Shown piece by piece: positions 1 through 12,223 of a stretch of DNA of 64,000 bases. Each line of letters starts with the position of its first letter. Position 1 is the stretch's first letter. The position numbers and the translations under genes are program-made. This stretch comes from Paramecium octaurelia (Eukaryota; Ciliophora; Oligohymenophorea; Peniculida; Parameciidae). The stretch spans positions 203,931 through 267,930 of the forward strand of contig CAJJDP010000156.1 of assembly GCA_905182995.1 (NCBI GenBank). Direction: 5' to 3'. A model generated the notes under the pieces. The model worked only from the letters and a program-made list of their open reading frames with translations, was not told where the DNA came from and searched no databases.

Positions 1-654
1 TATGAGTATAAGATGGAATTGCAAATCCCTAGCAAATCAATCAATTCATTTGCATATAAGTACCAACAAGATCAAAAATGGGAACGAAATGGAGTCAGAG
101 TATTTACGAAACATCCCATTCTGAATAATGTGATCGAAATCGTAGAATCTGACCTAGACTTTGCTCTCAATTATAATCAGATATTGGAGAATCTCTATGT
201 TGGTTCCTATCTCTATAGCGAGTAAAATATAACGTAATTAGTTTTTAGTGAAATTCATATTCTATAGAAATTGGGAGTGGATGCCATAGTTAATCTATAA
301 ACGACTGAGGATCTGATCAACAAAGATTTGCAGGAGGATTACTTTGATCACATCAGAGAATCTTGTCAATCGTATCAGATAACGTATTCGCATTTTCCTA
401 TACGAGATTGCAATAAGCGATCCTTCCTGTAAAAGGGAATGCAGGCTTATCAGATCTTAAAGAAACTGCTTGAGGAAGGTAAGTGCGTCTATGTTCATTG
501 TACTGATGGAATTCAGAGGAGCATTTAAACAGTCATACTCTATTTAGTATTGGATTTAAATTATTCTCTGGAAGACGCTATTGCACTCGTGAAGGCAGCC
601 AGGCAGAGATCGAAGCCTATTCGAGAAGTATTGTAGTAACTCTTGGAACAGTGA
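1..654 (+). CDS. Laforin-like dual-specificity (glucan) phosphatase, 5'-truncated
   Basis: The window opens inside this gene. Exons are 1-221 and 249-654, and the 27-nt intron 222-248 (GTAAAA...TTTTAG) is needed to give the join 'YLYSDEIHIL'. The visible 208 residues begin with the end of what looks like a CBM20-type starch-binding domain (aromatic 'FAYKYQQDQKWERNGVRVF', residues ~16-34). A dual-specificity phosphatase domain follows, starting at 'LENLYVGSYL'. The catalytic loop is HCTDGIQRS, matching HCx5RS, with the expected upstream Asp in 'FPIRDCN'. A carbohydrate-binding module in front of a DSP is the laforin layout, so removal of phosphate from storage glucan is the likely role. The activity is inferred. 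The stop is TGA at 652-654. The missing N-terminus would settle the CBM20 call. Confidence 0.8.
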
Positions 655-730
655 ATGATTTTTTTTGTTATCCGATATTTGTAAATTATTTAATTATTCC
701 CTATATGTTTTTATATATGTTTGTATTAAA

Positions 731-1173
731 TCATTTGCCATCGTATTGAGTGATGTTGTGTTTGAAATGCTCTAATTATTCTTCTGCGTGATGTCTGTCT
801 AATATCTATTCATTCAATTTCTTCTCTTCTCCATCAAGTCCTTTTCCAAATCCCTATTTGATTAATGCACAATTCTTACCAACACATATCTGGGTGGTTA
901 TTTGAAATGGCCAAACTAAAATTAATTGTGATTCATACTGCTTCATGCAAGACTCCTGGGTCCATGTAGGCACAAAAGAATCCTATGGCACAAGTCAAAT
1001 ACAACATAGTTCTTCCAAATCTATAATCTACTGGAGACACCCATCCAAGATGAGTTTGAGTATGATCTTTTTGGGCTACAATCATGCATTCGCAATTTAC
1101 CTGTTAGATTTTAGTACTTGTTTTAATTAAAGAGCAGCCTGAAATTCCTATTGAAAATGCTAGCTTTTTGCAT
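731..1173 (-). CDS. Small single-pass, probably mitochondrial membrane protein
   Basis: Four exons read right to left: 1173-1101, 1075-939, 915-880 and 853-731. They are separated by introns of 25, 23 and 26 nt with GTA...TAG ends. Splicing gives 122 residues in one frame; without it every frame hits TGA. The N-terminus is basic and amphipathic (MQKASIFNRNFRLLFNQ), as in mitochondrial presequences. One hydrophobic segment follows at ~50-66 (TMLYLTCAIGFFCAYM), then a charged, His- and Glu-rich tail ending ITQYDGK. I do not recognise the family. Size and layout fit a supernumerary subunit of a respiratory complex, which is inference only. It is tail-to-tail with the phosphatase gene, 76 bp away. 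Confidence 0.7.
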
Positions 1174-1241
1174 AAATTATATATATATTTATATAACAAA
1201 GGGAAAGATAAAATATAATTAGAATAATATAAAAGTCACTT

Positions 1242-2577
1242 TCATTTATTTTCTAATTGAAAAGAATCATCATCCATTTGTGGTTCATCTTCATCTAATT
1301 ATTTATTTATTTAAGGTAGTTAAGTAAGTTTGTGTTAAGTTGATGGAGCACCTACATTAAAAATTGAAAAAGACCTTTTTAAATAAAATCGGACTAGATA
1401 AAATTGATTAGTAGTTTGCCAATTTACAAACTGCAAGCTGCACAATCAATCGAAACTTTTTTATCAATGGATACTAGAGTTCCAAATTTACTTTTGTTGT
1501 CCTAGATCATAAAGTTACCATCAGTCAATTTGATGGTGGCATGATGTCTAGAGACAGTGATGTCTTAGGCTTTGATATCACATTGGAATCCTCTTCCCTT
1601 TTAATATGGGGGATATGAATTACAATTTTGATATTGTCACTCAGGAGACTGTGGATTAAATAGATTTCATTGCATAAGTTCTTCTCTTTATTGATGTTCT
1701 ATTGATAGAGGGAGAGTATACTTCAACAAGGATGTATTGTAGATCAGGCCTGTCAAGTGTAAAGAGATCGAAGTATTCATCTTCGTACTGAACTCGAATT
1801 GGGAGACTTTCTTTGCAGATGGAACACTCATGTTGCTTGTTCCTAATATGGAGAAATTAGTAACCATTTGAGAGTCAAGCCGAATTGAGTTTCTTCCTTG
1901 GTGATATTGGAATCCACCCAGTAACGTAAACAATCTAAATGAACAGCCTACCCGTTGCCAGCACAACGACAGATATTAGTGAGAAAGAGTTGATCCTTGC
2001 TCTGCCTTCCTTCCATGAAACAAAACTTACATTGATATGTCACATTGGAGTCGCTGAGGAAGGAATACTAAAATTTGATTGTCTAATTAGCATACTTTGA
2101 GGGGGCAGGGTGCTTGAAAAGTCTGCATGTGCTTGTTGCGTTCCTCGATGACCTTGTACTCACTTTAAATTAATAGTGTATAATTAGTACACTCTTCCCA
2201 AACGAATGACTGAATTAACTACGAGAGGATATTCGGATCCATTGGATGATTTTATGTCCTTGACGACCATGAAGGGTGGCTGCATTACAGACAACAGGAT
2301 TTCATAATGATTTTCTATTAATGTTGATAAATCGATTAATCTTACTTGACTTGCTCACTTTAAGGAGCTGATTCTTGTTGGGCAACATCTCAGCGCTCTC
2401 GGTGTAGACTTGATCTGCAAAATGCATTTCATTATTACTCTCTTCATATATAGTGGTTGAACCTCCTCTAAATTTCCACACTGGGAACGTGTCGGTCTAT
2501 TCATGATCTATCAGACCCATCCCCTGTTTCTGATCCTGCTTGATCTGCACTTCCAAGTTGCTTTTATAGGCTGGCAT
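1242..2577 (-). CDS. RING-CH (RINGv) plus FHA domain protein, putative membrane-type E3 ubiquitin ligase
   Basis: Eight exons (2577-2346, 2314-2191, 2162-2096, 2067-1865, 1842-1722, 1698-1624, 1597-1375, 1351-1242) with seven introns of 22-31 nt join into 384 residues. A C4HC3 RING-CH finger spans ~153-218: CKFC, then CRC, seven residues, HLDC, and finally CSIC. The spacing is exactly that of the RINGv class. An FHA domain follows at ~240-325 with 'IKIGRG', 'VSRHHA' and a 'GTLV' strand end, the classic G-R / S-x-x-H / N-G-T pattern (here K-F-G-T). The tail is acidic (DEDEPQMDDD). RING-CH proteins bind E2 enzymes and FHA domains bind phosphothreonine, so a phospho-directed ubiquitin ligase is the inferred role. 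I see no membrane helix. An alternative start lies 12 nt upstream at 2589. Confidence 0.85.
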
Positions 2578-2613
2578 AATTATAATCATCTTGTTAATTA
2601 ATAAAAATCGTTA

Positions 2614-3308
2614 ATGAGCAAGGTGTTCTCTCCAGATTAACGCAATCTAGGAGGTCGGCGAATTATATTGCAATAGATGCTCCAGCATCTGCATCATGTT
2701 GAGACTGCCAAGAGCACTCTCTCCCAAACCAATTCAAGCAGCAAATTACTTCGTCGAACCCCATCTCCAGTTTTCAAATTCCTGGATCAATACAAAGAAG
2801 TCCTTAACACATTTGAGAAGGTACAAAAGATCCAATAAAAACGACCGTCAGTTGAGAAATTCAAAAACAACTACTTCCTCAAAAAAGTGCAAACCACCAA
2901 TACCGAACATCAAAAGAATTTTGAAAAATGTAAGAAGAGGATCCAAGAAATGAACAACAAGAACAAGACCACTCTGAATCCAGCCCTCTTCTTCAGGAGA
3001 GTGGATAAGAGTCTTATCAATAAGACTTGTCCAATAAGTAATCAACTTCAATTTAATAAGTGCAGCCACGGCCACAAAAGAAAGAAATACAACAAGAGAT
3101 TGATTGGGAAAGCATTGCCAAAAGAATCCCATAATTAGCAGATCCCCTTTTTAAGAATAAAATAACTGACTTGATCGTTTCCAACAGGATCTATAGCGAT
3201 GATGACTATGCATTCCTAGTCTGCCTGATTTCAAGTGTGAATAATGCTGAATAATCCAAAATCATACTAATAATGAGTCAAATATTGAATGAGTTGGGAT
3301 TGTTGTGA
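2614..3308 (+). CDS. Basic Lys/Asn/Gln-rich protein of unknown function
   Basis: Exons are 2614-3037 and 3061-3308, with a 23-nt intron (GTAATC...AATAAG). Together they encode 223 residues. The N-terminal two thirds is basic and low in complexity. The C-terminal third is ordered-looking, beginning 'QQEIDWESIAKRIPQL' and ending with a hydrophobic helix ('IILIMSQILNELGLL'). The DWESIAKRIP stretch is reminiscent of a SANT/Myb helix, but I cannot claim the fold. The gene is divergent from the RING-CH/FHA gene; the two start codons are 36 bp apart (or 24 bp if the upstream ATG is used), so they would share a promoter. The start is the first in-frame ATG after TGA stops. Confidence 0.7.
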
Positions 3309-3406
3309 TTTTGTCTATTATAATTACTTTTTTGTTATGTTTTTTAAAAATATATATATATGTATATGTACACATCCCCTGTTATATAAATATAATAATA
3401 ATCAAT

Positions 3407-4188
3407 ATGTCATAAACAGAAGAGACTCTTAAGAAATACCCCAAGTACATGCCAACCTTGGTGAGATACGAGGAGCCAATTGAAATAAATGAAGATGAGA
3501 TGCAACTTGAAATGCAGGAACAAGTGTTGAATTAAAAAAAAAAATAATAACTGTAACCTTTGGATCAAAAATGGTCGATTGATGAAATTCTGAATAAATT
3601 CTTCCCTCCGAGACGATTTGAACATGAAGGACACTTCTTCAAATAGGTGGTCAGTGTCAATGATGTCAAGAGGGATGAATTGAATTAATTGGAAGCAGAA
3701 TTAGATTAGAGATTGATCGAGAGATAGGCTCGGTAGAATTTAATTGCCAATATTATAGTAAGAGTGGGATATGTCCAGTGAGAGAGGATCTACATAGTTA
3801 ATTATTTGAAGAGATCATTAGACAGAGTGCTATCAATTGTCCAGAGAGAGGACTCCTCTTGATGAGAGTGTATGATAATTTGAAGTTAACTTTTGCAGCA
3901 TACCAAACACTCTATGCTGGATCAGTTGTGTTTGGCAATAGGAAGGCAGCAGAATCTGAAATTGGCAAGAGTGAGTAGGATTCCAAAATAGCAGATTTTG
4001 ACAAAAAGAAGATTTATTTGGAAAATTAGAAAATCTTATTGGAGAATGAACTTGATGCCATCCAGAGAAGTTTTAAGGAGATTAGAGAATTGGAAGAGAA
4101 ACGAATGGAATCTGAGATGCAATTTTTGAAATAACAAACTAAGCATTTAGAGCATTTTCTGAAATAAGTGCAATAGAATTAATAATGA
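3407..4188 (+). CDS. Axonemal inner-arm dynein light (intermediate) chain p28
   Basis: Exons are 3407-3732 and 3759-4188, split by a 26-nt intron (GTAGAATTTA...TATAG). The product is 251 residues, the usual p28/DNALI1 length. Family signatures are clear: the N-terminal 'LKKYPKYMPTLVRYEEP', 'ILNKFFPPRRFEHEG', then 'RKSGICPVREDLHSQLFEE' across the splice, 'CPERGLLLMRVYDNLKLT' and 'AYQTLYAGSVVFG'. A long charged coiled coil forms the C-terminal third. p28 sits with actin or centrin on single-headed inner dynein arms of cilia and flagella. The gene follows the 2614 gene in the same direction, 98 bp away. Confidence 0.96.
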
Positions 4189-4224
4189 TTTATTTAGAAT
4201 ATTAATATGGATACAATTTATATG

Positions 4225-4569
4225 TCATTAATTTATGTAAGTTTAAAGCATTCGTTTTACTTGATGAAAAGAAATCGTCTTGCTAGTTTGTTGTAACATT
4301 TTAAATTAAGGGGATTAGACAGTCAATCTTGGTTACCCCTTCTTTGTGGTTCTAGTTATTCTTTCTTAAATAACCGGGTAGGATTCGTAGATCAATTCCA
4401 CTTGATCTTTCCCATGATGAGACAATTCTATTTTCGATAATACAGTCATCTATTCAGTTTGAAATCTCTTCTTCAAATTAGCATTTCTTGTTGTTTTGCA
4501 TTATTTACGAGTGCTTTCAAAGGGCATGTTCTCCTGTTGTAAGCTTCTCAAACGAAATTGTGCTCCCAT
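4225..4569 (-). CDS. Small basic Gln/Thr-rich protein, unknown
   Basis: One intronless frame of 114 codons (MGAQFRLRSLQQENM...) ends at TGA 4225-4227. It is rich in Lys, Arg, Thr and Gln, with no cysteine cluster and no membrane helix. The frame also stays open to an upstream ATG at 4605 (12 more residues). That start would leave only 6 bp to the divergent start at 4612, so the inner ATG was chosen. No family recognised. Confidence 0.55.
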
Positions 4570-4611
4570 CTGATAAGTCCTTCTAAATTATGCTTATTAA
4601 TTCATTTTATT

Positions 4612-7600
4612 ATGTTAATATTGATCTTGCTATTTTAGCTGACGTTATCACAGCCACTCGATTAAGAAATAATGGAGTTGGAGATAGAGAAACAATATGA
4701 GTTTTATGGGTATTGGTGTTTAATAAATGGATATTAGTAAGGTGCCAGGTACATCAACTATTGTTCTTTATCCTGTTCATTTCTATAAGTTCCAAGTTTA
4801 GAACGTGATACCTAACGAGGACGTGTTTGTTGTGTTGAAAGCTCTTCATGATCAAAGCTCATTCCCCTCCCTCTACATTAGTAAGGAGAATAATCAGTAT
4901 CGAATCCTCATTTATTTAGTCCAACCATCTACGATGAGTTGTGTGGCAATAAGGGAATGGATGTTTGTGTAATCGAAGAAAAGGATTTGATTGCTAATAT
5001 GACTTACTATTTAGGAGTATATTGTTTATAGGATTGTGATTATGAATTAACCATCCATTATGAGGAGGAGGAAGTCTTGTAATTGGGAGAAGCAGTTATT
5101 GTGAAATTCGATAATGAAACAGAAAGCATCCTCAAAATCGGTATGCCCAAATCTATGGATGGAGTCGATAGAGTCCTGATCCGAGCTCACTATCTCTAAG
5201 ACAGGAACACCCAATTGAATGAGTCCTTCCACTTTTACATCAACGAAGGAAATGAAACTCCATCCCCTATGCAATTTTAGTACGAGGCGGAAGAGATTTG
5301 GATGGTAGGAAAAGGAGCTGTCATATACAAAAACAGTACCAATCTTAAAGGGAATCTGACTGTGTTGATGTTGGGAGTGCCCAATTCTAGATTGTATTTC
5401 ATCACAACAGTCTATGAACGAATCCGAGAGATAGAATTATTTAAAAGGACCGACGACTTAGTATTGGAGAGGAAGACCAATTATTATAAGCTGATAGTAG
5501 AAGAAGATTATTTGGAATTTCTGGAAAAAAACTCGCTATCTTTTGACATCCATCCGTTTGAAGGCAATCCTGATATTTATATCTCACCATGTCACAATGG
5601 GGAGTGTTCTTTGGATTACAAACTCTATCCTTGGCAATCCCAATTAGACCTAGGCTATGAGTCGATCACAATATCTCCCTAAAATAGGATTAATAATGGA
5701 AATGAGAGTTAATTCATTATTGCCATCAATGGAGTCGATGAATTCTCAAGTTATTCATTCGTAGCCTACTTGAGCAATTACTATAGTCGATTATTGTCTG
5801 TCCATGCCTTTGAATCTGGGTTTTTGTTGTAGAATGAATTCGCAGAGTACATTATCAATATCTACAATGAACTCAACTAAACATTTACAATAACTGCCAG
5901 CTATCCCACAGGACATGGTATGATCATATTGAAGAAATGCATGAAGAATTAGACAGAATTGAATTCGGTGAACAACCACTTTACTTACATTGTGAATGCA
6001 GGACCTGATAACTTCTACAATTGTTCAATCACAAAAGAGCAGATAGACAGACTCTAGAATGTTCAATACTTGAAATCTGGAATTTCGGAGTTGTATTCAG
6101 CTGAAAGCATATTATAGTTCTATTACAACAAGACTGAATGTGAAACCAATGTTACAATGCTCAAGTACGAGAATGAACAGACTAATTGCTAATACGTAAT
6201 CGGAGTCTACAGCAATGTTGAACACATGAACTACCAAATATACATCAAGGGATAAGAATAGCACATTGAACTAACAGAGTCAACAACTCATCGCAGTTAC
6301 CTGTTGGAATATGGCACTGACTTATATTCCTTCACAATCAACGAAGAGGATTTGACTGAAGTAGTGTTCCAAATAACTGCCATCACTGGAGAATATGATG
6401 CTTATGCTTCCAGAACCTATGATAAACCCAATTCCACCTTCTACGATAGGTATGCCAATATGGAATTGGATGTCTTGTAATATAAGGCAGAACCTGCCAT
6501 CCAGACTTTGGCTGGCCAGTATTACATTCGAATAGTGGCCAAGGCTTTGCTCAGATACTCCATCACTCCTCTTGTGTATAGGAAATCACATGAGGAAATC
6601 AGTTACATTCATCTCACTGAAAGCATCTCCTACACTCATCTGCAGACCAAGATTGATTAAGCCACATATTTTAATTTTGAATACAGACAGAATGGTCCAC
6701 TCTTCATTCATCTCAATGGGATCTATGGCTATTTCATCTGCTATGTAATTGGCACCAATGGAATCATCGGAGACAAGTTCCCTGATGAAAGTCAATATGA
6801 TTTTTCATTCAGAAGTTCATAACACACACTCATAATTGAAAATCCCAAGCGATATTACTATGTTCAAGTCAGCTCTGTTTCTCTGGGTCTCAATGAATCC
6901 TATGAAATTCAATTCACTTCTTCAAGTTCCCTCATGGAATTGTTCTATGGAGACCCACTCATCACTCAATTGGACGATCAACACTTATCCTTTTATTACT
7001 ATCTGTCCCCTTATGCTCTAGAGAAGCTCTTTGTGATCAGAACATATACAACCGAAGTGAACGAAAAGAACAACCTCAACGTGTATGTCAGCATGAAGAA
7101 CAAGTTTCCAAACAAAGACAACTGCGATTTCGAACTATTGGATTCATCTACCTACTTGACATTGAGCAATATCACAGAAAACATGATTGTGTACATAGGT
7201 GTTGAGAGTATTGGGTACAATGAGTATTCCTTATTGATTCGAGGAGTGTCTGGTATCACTGAATTATTGGATAATACTGTGTAATAGGTACCCATTCCTT
7301 CATTCGAATAATATCAATAATCTAATTTGTATTTTGTGGTTCCGAAGGATCTCAAGAACACTATTCAAATCCAAGCGTACACACTCTTTACTGAGATTGA
7401 ATTGTTTTGTTCAATAAAAGACTATTCCCTTGTTTTAAAAGATCTAAAGAACAACAACCACAGCATATTCCCCACGTCTTCAAGCTATGACATCGAAGAG
7501 GAGATCAGTGCTAGTCTGTCGAATAAATTGTTGATCATAGATTAGACAGATTTGCAAATGTGTTAGAATTATAGACAAGGTTGCGTGTTATTGATAAGTG

Positions 7601-9925
7601 TGAAATTGAATCAATAGTCATTATATTCTTACATCTTTGGCAACTCATACAACAACATCTCGACAGTGGATGGCGAGGATGGCTATTTCAACATAATGAT
7701 ATCTACAGAATACTCAATAATTCGCAATGGAGAAATGTTGATTGGTCACTCTGGAGAGAACATCATGTCCTATTATTACTTCTATGTTGATAACCCTGTG
7801 TAATTCATCCAAATTGCAGCCAGACCCATTGATGATTGTGATCCAGATATCTACGTGAACAAACTAGTTGATGATAAGATCTCCTACCCAACTGAAGATA
7901 CCCATACTTACAAATCTATGTCATATAAATCAGACATTCTTATAATCAGAGAGCCTGACAACGTTGGATCCTACATAATCGGAGTCTTAGGATTTAGAAA
8001 GGAATGCACCTATGAATTGCTGCTAAATTATGCTGACATTGAATTGTATTACATATCGAATGGTCAATTTACGGGTCATCACATCAATTAGACCGTTTAC
8101 TATTTCTATCAGCATATTCGAAAGGAGTCTTTCCGCATAATGATTCAAGGAATGAATAATGTCGATGTGGCCATCAATACATACTCCCAGTATAACGAGA
8201 GCGAGGACGGTCTTTTTGATCTCCTCCCCTATTACGGAACAGATGACATCCAAATACTTCAGGAACACAACGATAACCTCTTTGGCGGCATCATTTAGAT
8301 AAACCAAACAAGCAAACACTTTTGCTATTATTGCACATACATCATTGCCTTGAAACCATTGAGGAGTGCTGACATTTAATTATTGATAGCTTATAATTCA
8401 ATACCACTGGATATTGAGTATGGAAGGATCTACTATGACCAATGTGTTGATACTTGTAAGTACTACGTTGAACCTGGGGATCTGAACATCTTTGTGTATT
8501 CAGAAAGTATTGAATTAAAGTTTTATGACGACGACACCTATTTGTACAGTATGAATCTTAGTTACTCCCAACACATTATTCCAATTAATTCGTCCTACAC
8601 AGTCAGTGTTGTCAATCCTCATGCAAATCAAGTGGCCTCGTATTGGTTGAGTCTATAGAGTGAATAGAACTTTGTGGCTTTGCATCTAGGCAAATCATAC
8701 AAGGGCAACAACACAGCTGAATAGAATGTTACGCACTTCACATTCACGCCAATCACAGCAGAATAATGGTACACTATGATTGTGAATTCGCAATCCAATG
8801 TCAAAGTTGAACTCTTTTACATGTCCAAGAATGTGAGTGAGTTTATATTGATAAATCCGGTATAGGAATGGAGTATTAGCTAATCGCAAGTGGAATTGAA
8901 ATACTAATTGCCTAGTGTGGATTATTTCTATAAAATTAGTTTGTAATGTGTGGGTCAATACAGTATCACACTGAATTTGGATGGTTTGAAATACATTGAT
9001 TCCAATTAGCATTACGTAGAGCAAATCCAATCTGCCCAAATTTACAACATATTTGGTTCAAAGGGACAAGAATTGCTCATCGAAAAGATCGATTGCTTAG
9101 GCCAAACTTAAAGCAATATAAGTTCCTATCAATTTAACAACTCGAGTGATATCTATTTCAACGTAACTCCAACCTCTTTTGCGAGCTACACAAAGGATGG
9201 GTTATCCATAAGGAGGAACATCTACAGTTTGGTACCTCATCTACAATATTCTCACGATGCTTGGTACTTCAATAAGAGCATCACTTATCAAGTGGAAGAG
9301 AACAAGGAGACTCAGACACTTATTGTTACTGTAGATACGATGAGCAGAAACAAGACTGGCCTGTTAGAACTCAAGATGCTTATGTAAGTATGCGAATGTA
9401 TTGTGTAGTTATCAATTGCATTACTCCAATCAAGAGACCTTTATGAATGCCTTCGGATGTCAGATGGACATTGAATCTCTCAAATATTACACTAGCAACC
9501 AACTGTACCATAGCAAATCCTTATAAACAGTCAAGGAGGGGAACGACAAAGTAACCTTTCAAGGTAAAAGAATTAAAAATGTCATTAATTTAGTGCCTCG
9601 ACCTCAGGGTTAAAAAGTGCTTTATGGTCTGATTGTGTTCTAAGCCTTCTATTAGGGATATGATGCACCCTACACCTATTTCTATAACACTAGTTTGATT
9701 TACAATGGCACCCAATCAGACGTGAAGATTGAGGAGAAGGACGAAGTCACGAACAAGGATGACGACTATGCGGTGATGATTGGAATTGCAGCAGGGACAT
9801 TTTTGGTTCTGATAGTGTTATTTTTGGCTGTAAGGAAGGTGATATAGAGGAGGAAACAAGCGAAATTAGAGAAGCCAAAGAATGCAACTGTGGATGAGGA
9901 ATGGGAGTAAGTGAAAGCAGTATGA
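4612..9925 (+). CDS. Giant type I membrane protein with large ectodomain, unknown family
   Basis: Five exons (4612-4709, 4738-4896, 4920-9383, 9409-9563, 9594-9925) encode about 1,735 residues. Introns are 28, 23, 25 and probably 30 nt. The last keeps the frame and is proposed from its GTAAAA...TTTAG ends. The protein starts with a signal peptide (MLILILLFQLTLSQ). A very long lumenal or extracellular region follows, with many N-x-S/T sites, aromatic beta-rich stretches and scattered cysteines. It ends with one membrane helix ('MIGIAAGTFLVLIVLFLAV'), a basic stop-transfer (RKVIQRRKQAK) and a short acidic tail. I do not recognise a domain. Its layout parallels the gene at 43.3-48.8 kb. A cell-surface or vacuolar receptor-like role is inferred only from topology. 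Confidence 0.8.
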
Positions 9926-10036
9926 TTTAATTAGTTGTTTTGTTAAATAAATTTATAATTGGTTGGTTGTTCTAAATAAAGAAGCTATATCTTTGAGGTT
10001 CTAGTTATTAATTATTATTTTCCGAAAATAATCCAT

Positions 10037-12181
10037 ATGTAAGTATTGGAATTTCACATTTATGAAACGTAATGGATGTTACGTAAAGGGAAGTATAAAT
10101 GCTTTGTCAACATCTCTGAGAAACACCTCACTCATCATTATCAATAGAGCGAACTGCCTGGAATCCAACTGCAAATGTAATTGATACGTCGATTGCTGTA
10201 TTGTCGATTGAAAATTATGCGTAAACATTTTCTCAAGTTCAATTCGAAACAGGGCCGGATCCTCACTTAACTGGATCAATGCATGCAACTATGCCATACC
10301 ATGCAGAATTACATCGCCAAATGCCAAGATGTACTTACTGAGCATCAAAATCCATCCAACCGCAAGAGTAAGTACAAGTTGCTGGGTGATATGCAATCTC
10401 CCAGAGGCAACTCCAAACTCAAACAGTTCTTAATTGAATTTGAACATGAACCATGGGACAAGAAGTCTCTTCTCTGGTTGAGATATCATGAGCAAGAACT
10501 TTTCACTTCCATCCAATAGATCTTAATGTTCAACTATTTGTACTTCAAAATGACCAATCTCAAAGAAGCCAGCCGCTTTTTGCACAAATTGATACAACTG
10601 AAATTTGTGAAAACTCAAAAATCAGTTACTCTTTATCAAGAAGCCCTCACTCTCCTTCACTCTGCTTACTTTGAGAACTCTTACGTTTTTCAAAATCAAT
10701 TCTTCGACCCCATCTCCGAAATGCTCATTGATTCTTTGCGCGACTATTACAGACCCAATTCCAATTAGAAGAAATGCAAGCGACAAATGAAACATTATGC
10801 TTAGTTATTGATCATCAATTTGGATTTGCAAAGTAAATCACTCGAATACAAGGACAAATACGACGAATCCGCTTTGATGATCTCCATGGCCAATTACTTA
10901 TGTCAACACATCTTGACCTTTGTTGGCAAACAAGACGAATTAATCAATTACATTAAATATGAATACGAATACAAACATGAAAAATATGAGCAAATCATCC
11001 TTGAGCAATAGGATCTTAATCAATTTGTTTCATTCTTATATGGATTCGAAAAAAAACACCACTTTGAATCAAAACCACAGTTCCCCCATCAAAGCAAATA
11101 TGACATCAACAATAAGAATGTGTACATCCTCCATCATGCAAGGGCCAAAAGTGATTTCAAACCCATGAAGGATCTTTCCAAAGAACCTACGAGAGATGGG
11201 AGTTTGTTTATGCCCAACACTCCCTCGTGTAGTAAGGACAACACACAGAGACAAATCTCCAAACCTCACAAGCAGAAAAGAAAGAAACTCTAAGAAAACC
11301 AGAGCTACTTAAGCAAATTGATTTATCTAAGGAGTCTATCCGATTATAAACTAAGTTAAATGAACGTGGAGACAGATCTTCAGAAACATCTCAGAGGCTT
11401 GGAGGAAACTCTACATAAACTTGAACATCCCAATCAAATTAAATCGATCGACCAGGTTTTTAATCAAAAAATAGAATCTATCACTTTTGAAAAATGCCTA
11501 ACTCTCGATCAAGTCAAGGAAACTGCCAAGAAGATCATTGCTGCTGAATGGGAAGTTCACAAAGAGATGCCTGTTACTAAAAGTCTGATGAAATCGATTT
11601 CAGTCTCAGACATTTAATTGGAGAGGTTGTAACAACAATACAGCAAGTTGCAAGAATACATAGAACTCCAGAAAATTGATTATCATAATACACAGAAGGA
11701 TCAGGCTCAATTGATCATGAAGGAGAATCAGGATATGAAGAAGCTATAATTAAATCAACAAAAGTATTAGATGAAACTGAGACATCAGAAGGTCTAACAA
11801 TAGTTGTCCATACCCAAGAAGTTATTGAATCTGTAGACTGATGAAGCAGGCCTGTCTCCAAAGTTCATCAAACGCAACACCTTAATGTTGAATACTTACA
11901 ATGCCACCATCTTTGACAGAATGGATCCTGTCTTGAGACAGAACAAAGAGTATCAAGCTGCACAAAAGCACTTAATGGATATGATGGTATCCAATCTCGA
12001 ATAAAGGGATGAATTAAATTCTAAGAAATTAAATTCCTTTATTAGTGTCAACAGTCTACCCAAATCGACTTCAAGACTCCCTTCACCTAAAAATCTGGAT
12101 GTCTCCTCATAGCGATCTGATCACAAAAAGTCTTTCGCCTTTTCAAATAACTCGACAAGACTTGAGATAACCAAATTTTGA
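10037..12181 (+). CDS. 714-residue coiled-coil-like protein, unknown
   Basis: A single uninterrupted frame of 715 codons from ATG 10037 to TGA 12179-12181, so no intron is needed. The first half is helical, rich in Leu, His, Tyr and Gln ('SRFLHKLIQLKFVKTQ'). The middle is basic and low in complexity around the Ser/Pro/Lys-rich segment near 11170-11300. The rest has heptad-like Gln/Lys/Glu/Leu runs typical of coiled coils ('QEYIELQKIDYHNTQKDQ'), then a Ser-rich tail. No signal peptide or membrane segment. A cytoskeletal or ciliary scaffold is the usual expectation for such proteins, but nothing here proves it. An in-frame ATG at 10076 is an alternative start. Confidence 0.75.
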
Positions 12182-12223
12182 TTACAAATGATTATGAAAT
12201 ATCATATATTATTATTATTTCTT

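Noticed and set aside
1688..1966. Minus-strand ORF MCWQRVGCSF...
   Set aside because: Lies on the same strand as the RING-CH/FHA gene but in a different frame from its exons; the spliced frame has clear RING-CH and FHA motifs.
2696..2953. Plus ORF MLRLPRALSP...
   Set aside because: Out of frame with the 2614-3308 gene, which reads through the same bases with better coding character.
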